64,000 nucleotides of DNA from Symmachiella dynata (GTDB lineage Bacteria > Planctomycetota > Planctomycetia > Planctomycetales > Planctomycetaceae). Both the position numbers and the translations under genes were made by a program. The notes under the pieces were generated by a model. The model made no database searches and had not been told where the DNA came from. It saw only the letters and a list, made by a program, of their open reading frames with translations. Of the stretch, positions 25,662 through 33,908 are shown piece by piece. Where the stretch lies: the NCBI RefSeq assembly GCF_007747995.1, contig NZ_CP036276.1, positions 936,001-1,000,000 of the forward strand. Reading direction: 5' to 3'. Numbering within the stretch: the stretch's first letter is position 1; each line of letters starts with the position of its first letter.

Positions 25662-26951
25662 ATGAGTGAACTAGCCCTATTGGGTGGTCCCAAGACCGTA
25701 CAGATTCCCGAGCCGAAATGGCCCATGTGGAATGACGAGGACCGGCAAGCGGTCAACGGGGTGTTGGAGAGCGGGAACTGGTGGATGTACGCTGTCGGCG
25801 ATGCCGAACTGGGCGGGGCGGAGGACAAACCCCAGCGCAGCCAAGTGGCACAATTCGAGGAAGAATTCGCCGCGCTGCACAAGGTGAAACACGCCTTCGC
25901 CGTCACCAGCGGCTCGACGGCGCTCGATATCTGCATGCGAGCCATCGACCTCAAGCCGGGCGACGAGGTGATCACCACCCCCTATACGTTCATCGCCAGC
26001 GCCACTTGCATTCTCAATGCCGGCGCGCTGCCGGTATTTGTTGATATCGATCCTGACACGTTCAACATCGATCCCAATCGAATCGAAGAAGCGATCACCG
26101 ACCGCACGCGGGCGATTCTGCCGGTTTATTTCGCCGGCGAAATCGCCGACATCGAAGCGATCCTGAATATCGCTCAGCGGCACAATTTGAAAGTCATTGA
26201 AGATTCCGCCCAGGCGCCCGGTGTCGCCCTGGAAGGCGATCGCTATGCCGGTTCCTTCGGCGAAGCGGGGATCTTTAGCTTTCAAGCTTCCAAGACGCTC
26301 AACAGCGGAGAAGGGGGGATCATCACCACCAACTCCGACGAAATGGCGGAGATCGTTTGGAGCCTACGGCACGTCGGCCGGACCAAGGAAAGCTTGTGGT
26401 ACGAACATCACCGCATCGGCTGGAACGCGCGGATGACCGAATTCTGTGCAGCCTTGTTGCGGACCCAACTGAAAAAACTCCCCGCTCAAAACTCCCAACG
26501 GATGGCGACCGTCGAACGGTTCTTTGAACGCATCGCCGGAGTCGAAGGTTTCGTGCCGGCCAAATTGCATCCCAAAGAAACGCACCGCGGCCACTACCTG
26601 GTCCTGTTCCACTACGATGCCGCCGCCTGGGACGGCCTGCCCAGAGAGAAGTTCCTGGAAGCGATCAACGCCGAAGGGGTTGGCGCGATTGCCGGTTACA
26701 CATTCCCCACCTTCGACAATCCGCTGTTCCAAAAAACTGATTTCTGTTCCCCCGCCTCGGTCTATATGGTCGGCCGCGACGCCCCGGTCGATTACAGAAC
26801 ATTCACCGAAAAATGCCCCGTCGCCATCCGCGCCTGCGAAACCGAAGCCGTCTGGATGATGCACACCCCGTTTTTAGGCACCGACGCATATATCGATCAA
26901 CTGGCCGATGCGGTGGTGAAGGTGCGGGAGAATTATCGGGATTTGTTGTAG
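25662..26951 (+). CDS. DegT/DnrJ/EryC1/StrS-family PLP aminotransferase
   Basis: From the ATG at 25662 (GGAG 11 nt upstream) the product is 429 residues: fold-type I PLP enzyme with FAVTSGSTALDICMRAI, GDEVITTPYTFIASA, DSAQAPG, and the PLP-lysine region FSFQASKTLNSGEGG, followed by RMTEFCAALLRTQL. Members transaminate keto-sugars during deoxysugar or cell-surface glycan synthesis, but planctomycetes hold many paralogues outside glycan clusters, and the neighbours here give no pathway. The last 45 nt of the gene are partly duplicated 1.29 kb downstream (32 identical bases at 28198-28229). Confidence 0.9.
   Translation: MSELALLGGPKTVQIPEPKWPMWNDEDRQAVNGVLESGNWWMYAVGDAELGGAEDKPQRSQVAQFEEEFAALHKVKHAFAVTSGSTALDICMRAIDLKPGDEVITTPYTFIASATCILNAGALPVFVDIDPDTFNIDPNRIEEAITDRTRAILPVYFAGEIADIEAILNIAQRHNLKVIEDSAQAPGVALEGDRYAGSFGEAGIFSFQASKTLNSGEGGIITTNSDEMAEIVWSLRHVGRTKESLWYEHHRIGWNARMTEFCAALLRTQLKKLPAQNSQRMATVERFFERIAGVEGFVPAKLHPKETHRGHYLVLFHYDAAAWDGLPREKFLEAINAEGVGAIAGYTFPTFDNPLFQKTDFCSPASVYMVGRDAPVDYRTFTEKCPVAIRACETEAVWMMHTPFLGTDAYIDQLADAVVKVRENYRDLL
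26907..26938 (+). repeat. 32-bp direct repeat, left copy (inside DegT gene 3' end)
   Basis: Thirty-two bases starting GATGCGGTGGTGAAGG are identical to 28198-28229. The gene stop follows the left copy. The two copies bound a 1.26 kb segment with two small genes. Confidence 0.9.
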
Positions 26952-26997
26952 TAGTCGTGGCCTGCTATTCGTTGTTTCGATATTTGCTGGCAGAAAA

Positions 26998-27375
26998 ATG
27001 ACCAAACTGACACCAATGGGATTGTTGTTTCGGACCGTTTGCGAAGAGACAGGCGGGCAAGGAATTAGTCGCGTCGGCGTGATCTCTTCGGCCAACCTTT
27101 GCGACAAGGCTGTTTGCACACGAATTGAGGCGTTACTCGCTGACCATGAATGGCAGAAGTGCTCGTCGTATCTGCACGGTGACCCAGGCGAGGACTGGGC
27201 TCAGTGGTGCGTGGTCTTCTGTGAATGCGGGCGTGCCTATTTGGTAGAAGCGGTGTTCTATATTGAGTTGTATGTCAATGACTTCGTAAGAATCATCAGG
27301 CAACTTTCCGAGTTCGAACGGGTGGAGGTAACGCAGCACCTGCGCAAGTGGCATCAGATTCGTGAAACCTGCTGA
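26998..27375 (+). CDS. Hypothetical protein, 125 residues
   Basis: A short acidic protein with several cysteines (SSANLCDKAVCTRIE, CSSYLHGD, WCVVFCECG). It has no signal peptide and no recognised domain. A Trp/Cys-rich middle (EDWAQWCVVFCECGRAYLVE) suggests a compact alpha/beta fold. It lies inside the segment bounded by the 32-bp repeats, 46 bp after the DegT stop, and its last codon is followed directly by the hairpin-ended element at 27382. Coding status is moderate; it may be mobile cargo. Confidence 0.45.
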   Translation: MTKLTPMGLLFRTVCEETGGQGISRVGVISSANLCDKAVCTRIEALLADHEWQKCSSYLHGDPGEDWAQWCVVFCECGRAYLVEAVFYIELYVNDFVRIIRQLSEFERVEVTQHLRKWHQIRETC

Positions 27376-27381
27376 TTCGCG

Positions 27382-27559
27382 GGTGGCCCCGAAAGATCCT
27401 TTCGGGGCGGCGCAGCCGCAGGAGAGTGCGAGCGGATGGGGAGCAGGTTTTGATGTCCGCAGCGCGCGGGAATTGTGGTAACGTTCCGGGTTAAGCGGCA
27501 GACCAAACTGCGGACTCCTGCCGACTTCGTCGGCCCAGAAAGAATCTTTCTGGGCCACC
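27382..27559. repeat. 178-bp hairpin-ended element, copy 1 (most complete)
   Basis: The ends carry the inverted motif GGTGGCCCCGAAAG / CTTTCTGGGCCACC (13 of 14). The left end folds as GGCCCCGAAAGA-TC-CTTTCGGGGC, the right end as GCCGAC-TTC-GTCGGC plus an almost perfect GGCCCAGAAAGA palindrome. Two further copies lie at 28231-28386 and 31916-32045. Open frames reading across it are not real genes. Confidence 0.8.
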
Positions 27560-27630
27560 TGCACATGATTGAGATTTCGTAAAACAAGGTTCGCTGACTT
27601 AACGTAACTCGAACAAGGAGGCTGAGACCG

Positions 27631-28173
27631 ATGTGGAATGTCAAAGCAACAAAGGCGGCGCTGGCTCTGGTGATTGGCTCCACGACCCTCTTCGCTCTAA
27701 CGACCTTCGCCGCAGACTCGGCAGGCCAACCATCGAACCATTTCCGTGTGCGTGTTACGGATGTCATTGCGGTCGACGACTCGGTCGTCAAACAAATGCA
27801 GATTGAAGCAAAACCTGGTTGCAAAGCAGAAATCACGTCGGACAAGAAGGGTGGTGGGGGACTGTGGACGACAGCAGGGAAAGTCGAGGACAAGGGACTA
27901 GGTCTCATCACAGTCACGATTCTCGTTGATCGCGTTGAGTGGAAGGCTGGAGAGGTGAATGCGCTCAAGTTTCTGATGGCCATCGATGGTAATAACAGCA
28001 AGGCGCTCATGTCAGACTCAGGTCCGATGAGCGCGGGAAAGCAGCTGAACGAATTGCTGTCCGTTGCAATGAAATCCGGCGAGTACGAATACGGCAAGAC
28101 AGTTCCGCTGCTGAAATTTAAAGACAAAACATACTCCCTGACCGTTACAGCCCCGCCAGCATCCCCCCGATAG
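27631..28173 (+). CDS. Secreted hypothetical protein, 180 residues
   Basis: A strong AAGGAGG (27614-27622 region) precedes the ATG. The product has a signal peptide (ALALVIGSTTLFALTTFA, cleavage after FAA-type site) and a beta-rich mature part (FRVRVTDVIAVDDSVVKQ, GLITVTILVDRVEW) with no recognised domain. It lies within the segment between the 32-bp repeats and between copies 1 and 2 of the hairpin-ended element, so it may have arrived with them. Exported, function unknown. Confidence 0.7.
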   Translation: MWNVKATKAALALVIGSTTLFALTTFAADSAGQPSNHFRVRVTDVIAVDDSVVKQMQIEAKPGCKAEITSDKKGGGGLWTTAGKVEDKGLGLITVTILVDRVEWKAGEVNALKFLMAIDGNNSKALMSDSGPMSAGKQLNELLSVAMKSGEYEYGKTVPLLKFKDKTYSLTVTAPPASPR

Positions 28174-28197
28174 CCAGCAGCCAAGCCGTGACCCGCT

Positions 28198-28229
28198 GAT
28201 GCGGTGGTGAAGGTGCGGGAGAATTATCG
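28198..28229 (+). repeat. 32-bp direct repeat, right copy
   Basis: Identical to 26907-26938, the 3' part of the DegT gene. Here it is out of context, between the 27631 gene stop and copy 2 of the hairpin-ended element. Confidence 0.9.
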
Positions 28230-28230
28230 C

Positions 28231-28386
28231 GGGGCGGCGCAGCCGCAGGAGAGTGCGAGCGGATGGGCAGCAGGTTTTGATGTCCGCAGTGCGCGGGGAA
28301 TGTGGTAACGTTCCGGGTTAAGCGGCAGACCAAACTGCGGCCTCCTGCCGACTTCGTCGGCCCAGAAAGAATCTTTCTGGGCCACC
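28231..28386. repeat. Hairpin-ended element, copy 2 (left end missing)
   Basis: Matches copy 1 (27382-27559) almost base for base from GGGGCGGCGCAGCCG to GGGCCACC, but its left hairpin is replaced by the 32-bp DegT-derived repeat. Confidence 0.8.
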
Positions 28387-28420
28387 CTCTCAATTCTTTC
28401 CAGGGAATCGCGCCGACACC

Positions 28421-29107
28421 ATGCAAGTGACTTCAAACACTCCCGTGCGAACGCAGTTGTTATTGGCGGCCCTGCTGGCGACCATTGCCGGATATGTTGA
28501 TTCGTATGCCGTTCAGAAGTTTGCGGTCTTTGCTTCTTTTATGAGTGGCAACACGACTCAGACCGGATTGCATGCGGGGCTGGGACAGTTTGCCGCCGCT
28601 GCACACCAGTTTTTGCCGATCCCCTGTTTCGTGGCCGGCGTTGCTGTTGGGGCATTCCTCCTGGAAGGCGAGCTGAAAAAACCGGTCCGCCGGTTATGTG
28701 GTTTGGTCGCTGTCATGCTGGCGGTCAGTGCGGTTGCGACTCGCTTCGGTTCGCTCGCAAACACGGTCAGCATCATCGCGGCCAGCTTTGGGATGGGAGC
28801 GATGAATACGGTCCTGTCGCAGGTGGGACGACAATCGGTGAGCCTGGGTTTCGTGTCGGGTGATTTGAATCAAATCGGCCGCCACTTGGCATTAGCGGTC
28901 CGAGGAACGCCGCTGCCCGATGCCGTCTCGGCAGGGAATACACGCTGGCGCAGGGCGGGTGTGCTGGCCATCGTGTGGTTGTGCTTTCTCACCGGTGCGG
29001 GACTGGCGGGCGTGTGGATGCTGTTTCTCGTAGAATGGACTCTGATCCCGCCCTTGATTGTCTTATGCTACTTGGCAGCTTTTTACCGCAGTCCACAGTC
29101 AAGTTGA
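28421..29107 (+). CDS. YoaK/DUF1275-family membrane protein
   Basis: The 228-residue protein has six hydrophobic segments and the family signature near the start (ATIAGYVDSYAVQKF, then FASFMSGNTTQTGLH), with later VSGDLNQIGRHLA. DUF1275 proteins are inner-membrane proteins of unknown transport activity. It is the first gene after repeat copy 2; the next gene, a MauE-type fusion, follows after 95 bp on the same strand. Confidence 0.85.
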   Translation: MQVTSNTPVRTQLLLAALLATIAGYVDSYAVQKFAVFASFMSGNTTQTGLHAGLGQFAAAAHQFLPIPCFVAGVAVGAFLLEGELKKPVRRLCGLVAVMLAVSAVATRFGSLANTVSIIAASFGMGAMNTVLSQVGRQSVSLGFVSGDLNQIGRHLALAVRGTPLPDAVSAGNTRWRRAGVLAIVWLCFLTGAGLAGVWMLFLVEWTLIPPLIVLCYLAAFYRSPQSS

Positions 29108-29202
29108 CATAGCGCCAGTTCCAACGGCCGTCGCAAGCTAACTTCCATCCGGCTCAGTCGGACCACTACGGTCGGGTGTTTTGAAACAGCGGGAGTGATT
29201 CT

Positions 29203-30135
29203 GTGAGCGATTCAACCGACACGACGCAATCGGCGGGCGGGACCTTGGGCTGGGAGTCTTTTCGCTTCGCAGTGGCTGCCTTGCTGTTCGCGACCGCCGT
29301 GATCAAGATCGTCAACATGGCACAAATCTTGACCGGTGGCGGCTTGCTGGGCACGATGCCGCGTCTGGTGGCCGTGACGACCTTCGAAGCGGCGGTGGCG
29401 GTCTATCTGATTGTCGGCAATCGGTGTTTGGCCTGGCTGCTGACGCTGACGACGTTCGCGATCTTTGTCGCATCGACGTTATATGCCATTTCGATGGATC
29501 AGCCTTGTGATTGCTTCGGCGGAAAATTGGAGCCTGAGACGGTCGTGGTCATCGACGCTGTCGTGTTGCTGCTGACGGCGTGTCTACGTCCGCGTCGCTG
29601 GCAGGTCGCTTCACCTAAGCTAATCCGACAACTGACGGTTGTGACCGTGGTGGCCGGTCTCGTTGCGGGGGTGGCGGTTTGGCGCTATGACGTTCTCTTG
29701 GAGAAAGAAAGGTCGCGCTTACTGGTGGCAGAGGTGCTGGTCGGCAAGCCATGGCCTCTGAACGGACAAACGGACCCGCGACTGTCGGAACTGGACAGCG
29801 GCAAATGGATGATCTTGATTGCGCGGCAGGACTGTGGTCATTGCCGAGAGATGGTCGCCCGATACTTTGCCGATCCGGAAACACATCGCCCCGACGAACG
29901 AACGGCATTTTTTGTTTTTGGCGGGCGCGATCCCCAGTGGCGATTTCAGCTGGACCGGGTCGCTTTCGATCCGCCAAGCGAAGCCCTGCTCAGTTGGCCA
30001 GACGGTGAGCCCTACGTCATCAACCCGGCAATCTTTCTGGTGGATAATGGCGTCGTTATAGACGCCGCCGAGGGGACAGAGTCCGAACAATTCTTAGGGT
30101 CACTATTGAGCGGTCCCGAACCGGCAACGCCATAG
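29203..30135 (+). CDS. MauE/DoxX-type membrane protein fused to a thioredoxin-like domain
   Basis: The GTG start at 29203 has GGGAG 7 nt upstream. Residues 20-130 carry four membrane segments of the MauE/DoxX redox family with the hallmark PCDCFGGK (about 105-112). A fifth segment (about 150-168) precedes a soluble C-terminal domain whose CxxC is RQDCGHCRE (about 210-216). The architecture resembles quinone-linked disulfide exchange modules (MauE or VKOR-like) with their own thioredoxin partner fused on. Predicted to act at the cytoplasmic membrane on extracytoplasmic thiols; the substrate is unknown. Confidence 0.75.
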   Translation: MSDSTDTTQSAGGTLGWESFRFAVAALLFATAVIKIVNMAQILTGGGLLGTMPRLVAVTTFEAAVAVYLIVGNRCLAWLLTLTTFAIFVASTLYAISMDQPCDCFGGKLEPETVVVIDAVVLLLTACLRPRRWQVASPKLIRQLTVVTVVAGLVAGVAVWRYDVLLEKERSRLLVAEVLVGKPWPLNGQTDPRLSELDSGKWMILIARQDCGHCREMVARYFADPETHRPDERTAFFVFGGRDPQWRFQLDRVAFDPPSEALLSWPDGEPYVINPAIFLVDNGVVIDAAEGTESEQFLGSLLSGPEPATP

Positions 30136-30208
30136 GGGCTACGTGTGGGCGTGTTTCAGATCGAACGACCGTAGAAACTAACAGGCCGCTTGTTGCCCAC
30201 GTACTTCC

Positions 30209-30838
30209 TCAGGTCATGGCAATTGCCAAAAGGTCCAACTTGCCTTTGGCCACGGAGGTCGCCATTTCGGAGAATTCGATTCGCGCCGCGTTGATCGCAG
30301 CTAAATCGGACGACCCGCCGCCCCATAACCAATGGGGTTTCTTGAAGGGCGGCGAATGATCTTTGAGTCGTTTTTCGATGTCAGCTTCAGTTTTTCCCTG
30401 CAAAGTTTCCCGTGGCAAAAAACCGACACCCGGCGGGAAGAAGGTCGACGTCGGAACTGGAAATGGCGGTTGAGACTGCTGCAGCAAGGGCCAAATTCCC
30501 ACCTCTCCGAAGAAGGCATCCCAACTTCGACCGGCAAGTAAGCTTTCCAAGACAATCATTTCGCCGTCGACGTTTGCCATTTCCGCCAAGGCAATAAAGT
30601 AATCGATGGCCAAGTCCTCGGCGTCTTCATCCTCTTCTGCGTCATAAGGTTTGGGGATTTCGTTGCGGCAAATCCGCTCGGCCAGAAGCAAGCAAACTGC
30701 GATTTGGTCGTCGTCATATGGGGACTCGGCCACTTTCATGTTTTCCTCGGTTTCCTTCATCAGTCGGCTACGGTCTTGCCGTAGGCGGCGCGCAAACGCA
30801 TCTGCATCTAGAGCGAAGAAAACAATTGAATATCTCAA
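30209..30838 (-). CDS. Hypothetical protein, second gene of a two-gene unit
   Basis: The open frame extends to an ATG at 30889 inside the preceding gene, but a TTG at 30838, one base after that gene's TAA and with GAGG 7 nt upstream, gives a more natural start and a 209-residue product. It opens with beta-strand residues (LRYSIVFFALDADAF), has an acidic middle (DAEEDEDAED) and Pro/Phe-rich PLLQQSQPPFPVPTSTFFPP, and ends in a helical segment. The general look is that of small DUF1877/DUF7691-type proteins. Function unknown; an immunity-type protein is one possibility. Confidence 0.55.
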   Translation of the reverse strand: MRYSIVFFALDADAFARRLRQDRSRLMKETEENMKVAESPYDDDQIAVCLLLAERICRNEIPKPYDAEEDEDAEDLAIDYFIALAEMANVDGEMIVLESLLAGRSWDAFFGEVGIWPLLQQSQPPFPVPTSTFFPPGVGFLPRETLQGKTEADIEKRLKDHSPPFKKPHWLWGGGSSDLAAINAARIEFSEMATSVAKGKLDLLAIAMT

Positions 30839-30839
30839 T

Positions 30840-31718
30840 TTAGGCCTCAGCAGTAGTTTCTTCCAAACCGAGTGACTGTCGCGTAACAAGGTAAGGTGAC
30901 AAATTGTCCGGTAATAACGGCAGCTCCATGCCGTTGTATTGCGCTATCTCGTAGATTACGGATTCCGGTGTTGCAATAAGTTCGGGAAAAGCAAATCCAA
31001 CGCCTTGCTTCTCGACTGTTTTGTCAAAACGTATTAACGATTCACGCATCGTCGCCGCCAACAATTCTGCATCTTTCGCCACAACAGCATCCCATGCCTG
31101 CAGCAGTATTTTCGTTTTCTTCGTTCGCTGTTTCGCGATTAACAAGCGGGATTGGTCCGCTCGTTCTGTCGGCTCATTTCGAATGCCTGAAGCGATCACC
31201 GAATACAAGGATCCAATCTCTGGCGAAACGCCGCACAGGCTCGCAATGTCAATCTGACGAGCCCAATCACTGATTCGCTCGACATCCTCCCACCGCCGAG
31301 CAAGTATTGCTAGCAACAGGCCATCGGCGAAGGAGTTAAAGAAGACAATTTCCTGATCCGCATCCTCGCGGGAATGTATTTCCTCTTCAGACTTCCACCA
31401 ATGACCAAAGAATAAATCAATCGCAGTATCAACTCCCGCTTGCAGCACGGCATTGACGTCGTCAATGGTCATGAGTTGCAGAGAATGGATGCAAATTATT
31501 TTATAGGCTTCGTGAATATTACTTTCACGAACCGTCATTGCATCCCATGCTGGATCTGGATTCGTGATGTCGTTTAAACTCATCGCCACAGCTTGACGAA
31601 TCTCGCTGCTTCGAACCTCTGGCTCAAAGCCGATTAACCGATATCGAGCTGCGGATGGATCGGCGTGGGGAGCCTCAACAAGACTCTGTAATATCTGCCG
31701 CAATCGCTCAAAAAACAT
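30840..31718 (-). CDS. Helical hypothetical protein, possibly immunity-like
   Basis: From the ATG at 31718 (AGGAAA just upstream) the product is 292 residues, nearly all alpha-helical, with FFGHWWKSEEE and LLLAILARRWEDVERISDWARQ in the middle. There is no signal peptide. The style (conserved Trp, amphipathic helices) recalls large immunity proteins of polymorphic-toxin systems such as Imm49, but I cannot confirm this and no toxin gene is adjacent. Its stop abuts the start of 30209-30838, so they form an operon. Confidence 0.5.
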   Translation of the reverse strand: MFFERLRQILQSLVEAPHADPSAARYRLIGFEPEVRSSEIRQAVAMSLNDITNPDPAWDAMTVRESNIHEAYKIICIHSLQLMTIDDVNAVLQAGVDTAIDLFFGHWWKSEEEIHSREDADQEIVFFNSFADGLLLAILARRWEDVERISDWARQIDIASLCGVSPEIGSLYSVIASGIRNEPTERADQSRLLIAKQRTKKTKILLQAWDAVVAKDAELLAATMRESLIRFDKTVEKQGVGFAFPELIATPESVIYEIAQYNGMELPLLPDNLSPYLVTRQSLGLEETTAEA

Positions 31719-31915
31719 ATTTTCCTGATCTCCATGGCTTCCTATTCGCACCTTTCGGTGGATCATAGATTTGAAAACCTGCCAAAATGTGCCATCGTTG
31801 ATTTTGGGAGGTCGCTGCGCCTGCTTTTAAATTTCACTCGAATGATCGTTGTAATCATTTTGTCTATTAGAGTGTATGCGGTCCACAAATTTGTCGCTTT
31901 CATATCTTCACCGCG

Positions 31916-32045
31916 GGGGTGGCGCCGCCGCTGGGTGGCAGGTTTTGATGTCCAGAGCGCGCGGGGATGTTCCGGGTTGAGCGGCAGACCAAACTGCGGC
32001 CAGCAGCCGACTTCGTCGGCCCAGAAAGAATCTTTCTGGGCCACC
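31916..32045. repeat. Hairpin-ended element, copy 3 (internally deleted)
   Basis: Shares AGGTTTTGATGTCC, the GCGGCAGACCAAACTGCGGC segment and the complete right end with copies 1 and 2, but lacks about 30-50 internal bases. It lies in the 546-bp gap 31719-32264 between divergent genes; the remainder of that gap shows no gene. Confidence 0.75.
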
Positions 32046-32264
32046 CGCCTGGTTCTGGGGCTACCTTACGGGGGAATTCTCGGGGGTTGTTGTGAACCCA
32101 ATGTGTGCAGCGAGCGTCATTTCTTAGGGCCGGTTGGATCGGCCGTTTCAAATTGGATTCTAAACTGCGGCCCTACTGTCCGGCATCGTTTACTGGTACC
32201 TCGCCACGGGCAGGGATATAATCCGCTCATCACATCCCCAGCTTCGCCGAGAAGGCTCGCCATC

Positions 32265-32870
32265 ATGACCGAAAAATCAAACGAAGAACCAGTATCTTCC
32301 GTTCCGGCCGCCACACCGGAGGCGGAACACGTCCAAGCCGAAGATACGGCAAACATCATTGAGGCGTATCATGCTGTCGCGGAGTGGATTCGCTTCGCCG
32401 ATGCTAAGTCGGGGGTTGTCTTGACGGTCAGTGCTGCCTTGGCGGGAATTTTAATTCCTACGATCCGCCCCATCATCGATGATCCAGAAGGAATCCATTT
32501 GATCCCGATGTGGAAAGCAGCAGCGTTGTCCTTTTTTGGGTTGTTTCTGATCTTTTTGATTCTCTCGGGAGTCGCCGCATTTCGCTGCATCAACCCCTTC
32601 CGCTTGCGCGGCAAACACCCGTCGCTTGAACGGTGCAGTCACTTTCACCCGGCAGCGATCTCGGATAACTACAAAATCGATCAGGAGCAGGAATTTGTGC
32701 GAGATTGCAATCAAGGGGGGGTGGTCAAATTCCGCGAAGAAGTCCTGACCGCATTGTTGATCGACTCACACATCTCCAATTCCAAATACCAGCGCGTTTC
32801 GTCGGCGATCCAGTGGTTTACGGTGAGCGTGGCGTTCGCATTTTTATATCTGCTCACGATCCAGCTCTAA
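32265..32870 (+). CDS. Two-TM protein resembling Pycsar effectors (DUF5706-like)
   Basis: From the ATG at 32265 the product is 201 residues: an N-terminal helix with EWIRFADAKSGVVLTVSAAL leading into the first membrane segment, a second segment (AALSFFGLFLIFLILSGVAA), a soluble part with HPAAISDNYKID, and a final hydrophobic helix after DSHISNSKYQRVSSAIQW. This matches the order of PycTM/DUF5706 proteins, whose RFADxKAG-type first helix is the hallmark. In Pycsar defence a cyclic-pyrimidine signal activates such a pore-former, but no cyclase gene is in the window, so this may be an orphan or have another role. Upstream in-frame sequence crosses repeat copy 3 and was excluded. Confidence 0.6.
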   Translation: MTEKSNEEPVSSVPAATPEAEHVQAEDTANIIEAYHAVAEWIRFADAKSGVVLTVSAALAGILIPTIRPIIDDPEGIHLIPMWKAAALSFFGLFLIFLILSGVAAFRCINPFRLRGKHPSLERCSHFHPAAISDNYKIDQEQEFVRDCNQGGVVKFREEVLTALLIDSHISNSKYQRVSSAIQWFTVSVAFAFLYLLTIQL

Positions 32871-32877
32871 GGCTCTG

Positions 32878-33741
32878 TCAGTTCTGGGTCAGACGGCGAT
32901 GCCCCAGTAGGGTCCCGTTCGGAAATCCCTCGATGTAGCAATTGTAACGCGGGCGGATTGGTTGTTGGCGTCCGAGTGCGTGCAGTTGGCACAGCTCGTG
33001 AATGTGCGCAGCTTCTGTCGTAAAAGTTGAGATGAGCCGCACGCCGCCGAGTCGCGGGTCTTTCACCGAATACACAACCAGGGATTGTGGAGCCGAGCCG
33101 CGACGGTTGGCCTGCAGTTCGACCATATCGGTCCGTAGCGAGATGCGCCGTTTCCCCCCGGCATCGGTAACGGTCACATCCTCAGTGATTCGCGACGACT
33201 TGAGTGCGGCAAAAGCATAGTCCCGCAGCACCTCAGCGATGTCCGAGTTCTCTGCGGATGCTCGTTTCCATTGTCGACAGTCACAAAGCGCGATCTGTCC
33301 CAAACACCACGTCACATTTTGCAGCAACGTCCCTTGCTTCGGTTCAGCGGTCAGCGTTCGTCTAGGGAGCCCCAAGCCCTCTTCGATCGTATGGTTCAGC
33401 CAGCGTTTTCGTTTGTAGCCAAACGGTGTTTGTAACCAACTGAAGAGATATCCATACGTATGAATCAATCCCGCATGGTAGGACTGGCCGTCGCGGATTT
33501 TTTCCTGCGCCAAAGTGCCGATCACGGTCAGGATTTTGGGGTGCACGATGATATCTTGGGCGAATTCGTCAAAGTTGCGGCTTCGGCCCCACAGCTTTAA
33601 CAGTCCGCTTCCGGCATCACGTTTCAATTGCGCTGCAATCGTGGGAACGGCTGCGGTAAAAGCGCATGTCGTGATCCGTCCTTTGCGGGATTCGTCAACG
33701 AGCCGCCGTGCGATTCGTTCGTATTGAGTTCCTGATATCAC
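32878..33741 (-). CDS. Hypothetical protein, about 287 residues, start uncertain
   Basis: The open frame reaches 33975 but would run through the operator region and overlap the divergent BlaI gene, so a GTG at 33741 is preferred. The mixed alpha/beta product contains HAGLIHTYGYLFSWLQTPFG in the middle and a His-rich AAHIHELCQLHALG near the C-terminus. I recognise no family. It is convergent with the DUF5706-like gene, 7 bp apart, and its promoter would fall in the 33742-33937 interval shared with blaI, so it may also be under BlaI control. Confidence 0.6.
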   Translation of the reverse strand: MISGTQYERIARRLVDESRKGRITTCAFTAAVPTIAAQLKRDAGSGLLKLWGRSRNFDEFAQDIIVHPKILTVIGTLAQEKIRDGQSYHAGLIHTYGYLFSWLQTPFGYKRKRWLNHTIEEGLGLPRRTLTAEPKQGTLLQNVTWCLGQIALCDCRQWKRASAENSDIAEVLRDYAFAALKSSRITEDVTVTDAGGKRRISLRTDMVELQANRRGSAPQSLVVYSVKDPRLGGVRLISTFTTEAAHIHELCQLHALGRQQPIRPRYNCYIEGFPNGTLLGHRRLTQN

Positions 33742-33882
33742 AGACCGTCCGTTTCGTAGACTTGCGTGAAGGGAAGGGGTATGCCGGGCGCTGCTAGGTC
33801 GATCGAACGATGTCGCAAGTTGCCGCCAATAGAATTTGAATTGAAGCAGAATCAGCAATAAAACAAAACCGCTCTTGCGTTC

Positions 33883-33898
33883 TACGACGAACGTAGTA
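33883..33898 (+). promoter_or_regulatory. Candidate BlaI-type operator 1
   Basis: TACGAC-GAAC-GTAGTA, a dyad with TAC/GTA half-sites as in BlaI/MecI operators, 40 nt upstream of the BlaI-family gene. It shares the pattern TACGAC-N4-GTARTA with the site at 33909-33924. Confidence 0.55.
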
Positions 33899-33908
33899 AC
33901 ATGGCGAT

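Noticed and set aside
27354-28184. Minus-strand 276-residue ORF across the repeat and the 27631 gene
   Set aside because: It is antisense to a gene with a strong ribosome binding site and runs through a repeat whose other copies give different frames.
31734-32264. N-terminal extension of the DUF5706-like gene
   Set aside because: It crosses repeat copy 3 and shows no protein-like composition.
32265-33741. A complete Pycsar operon
   Set aside because: The neighbouring protein shows no cyclase motifs, so only an effector-like gene is claimed.
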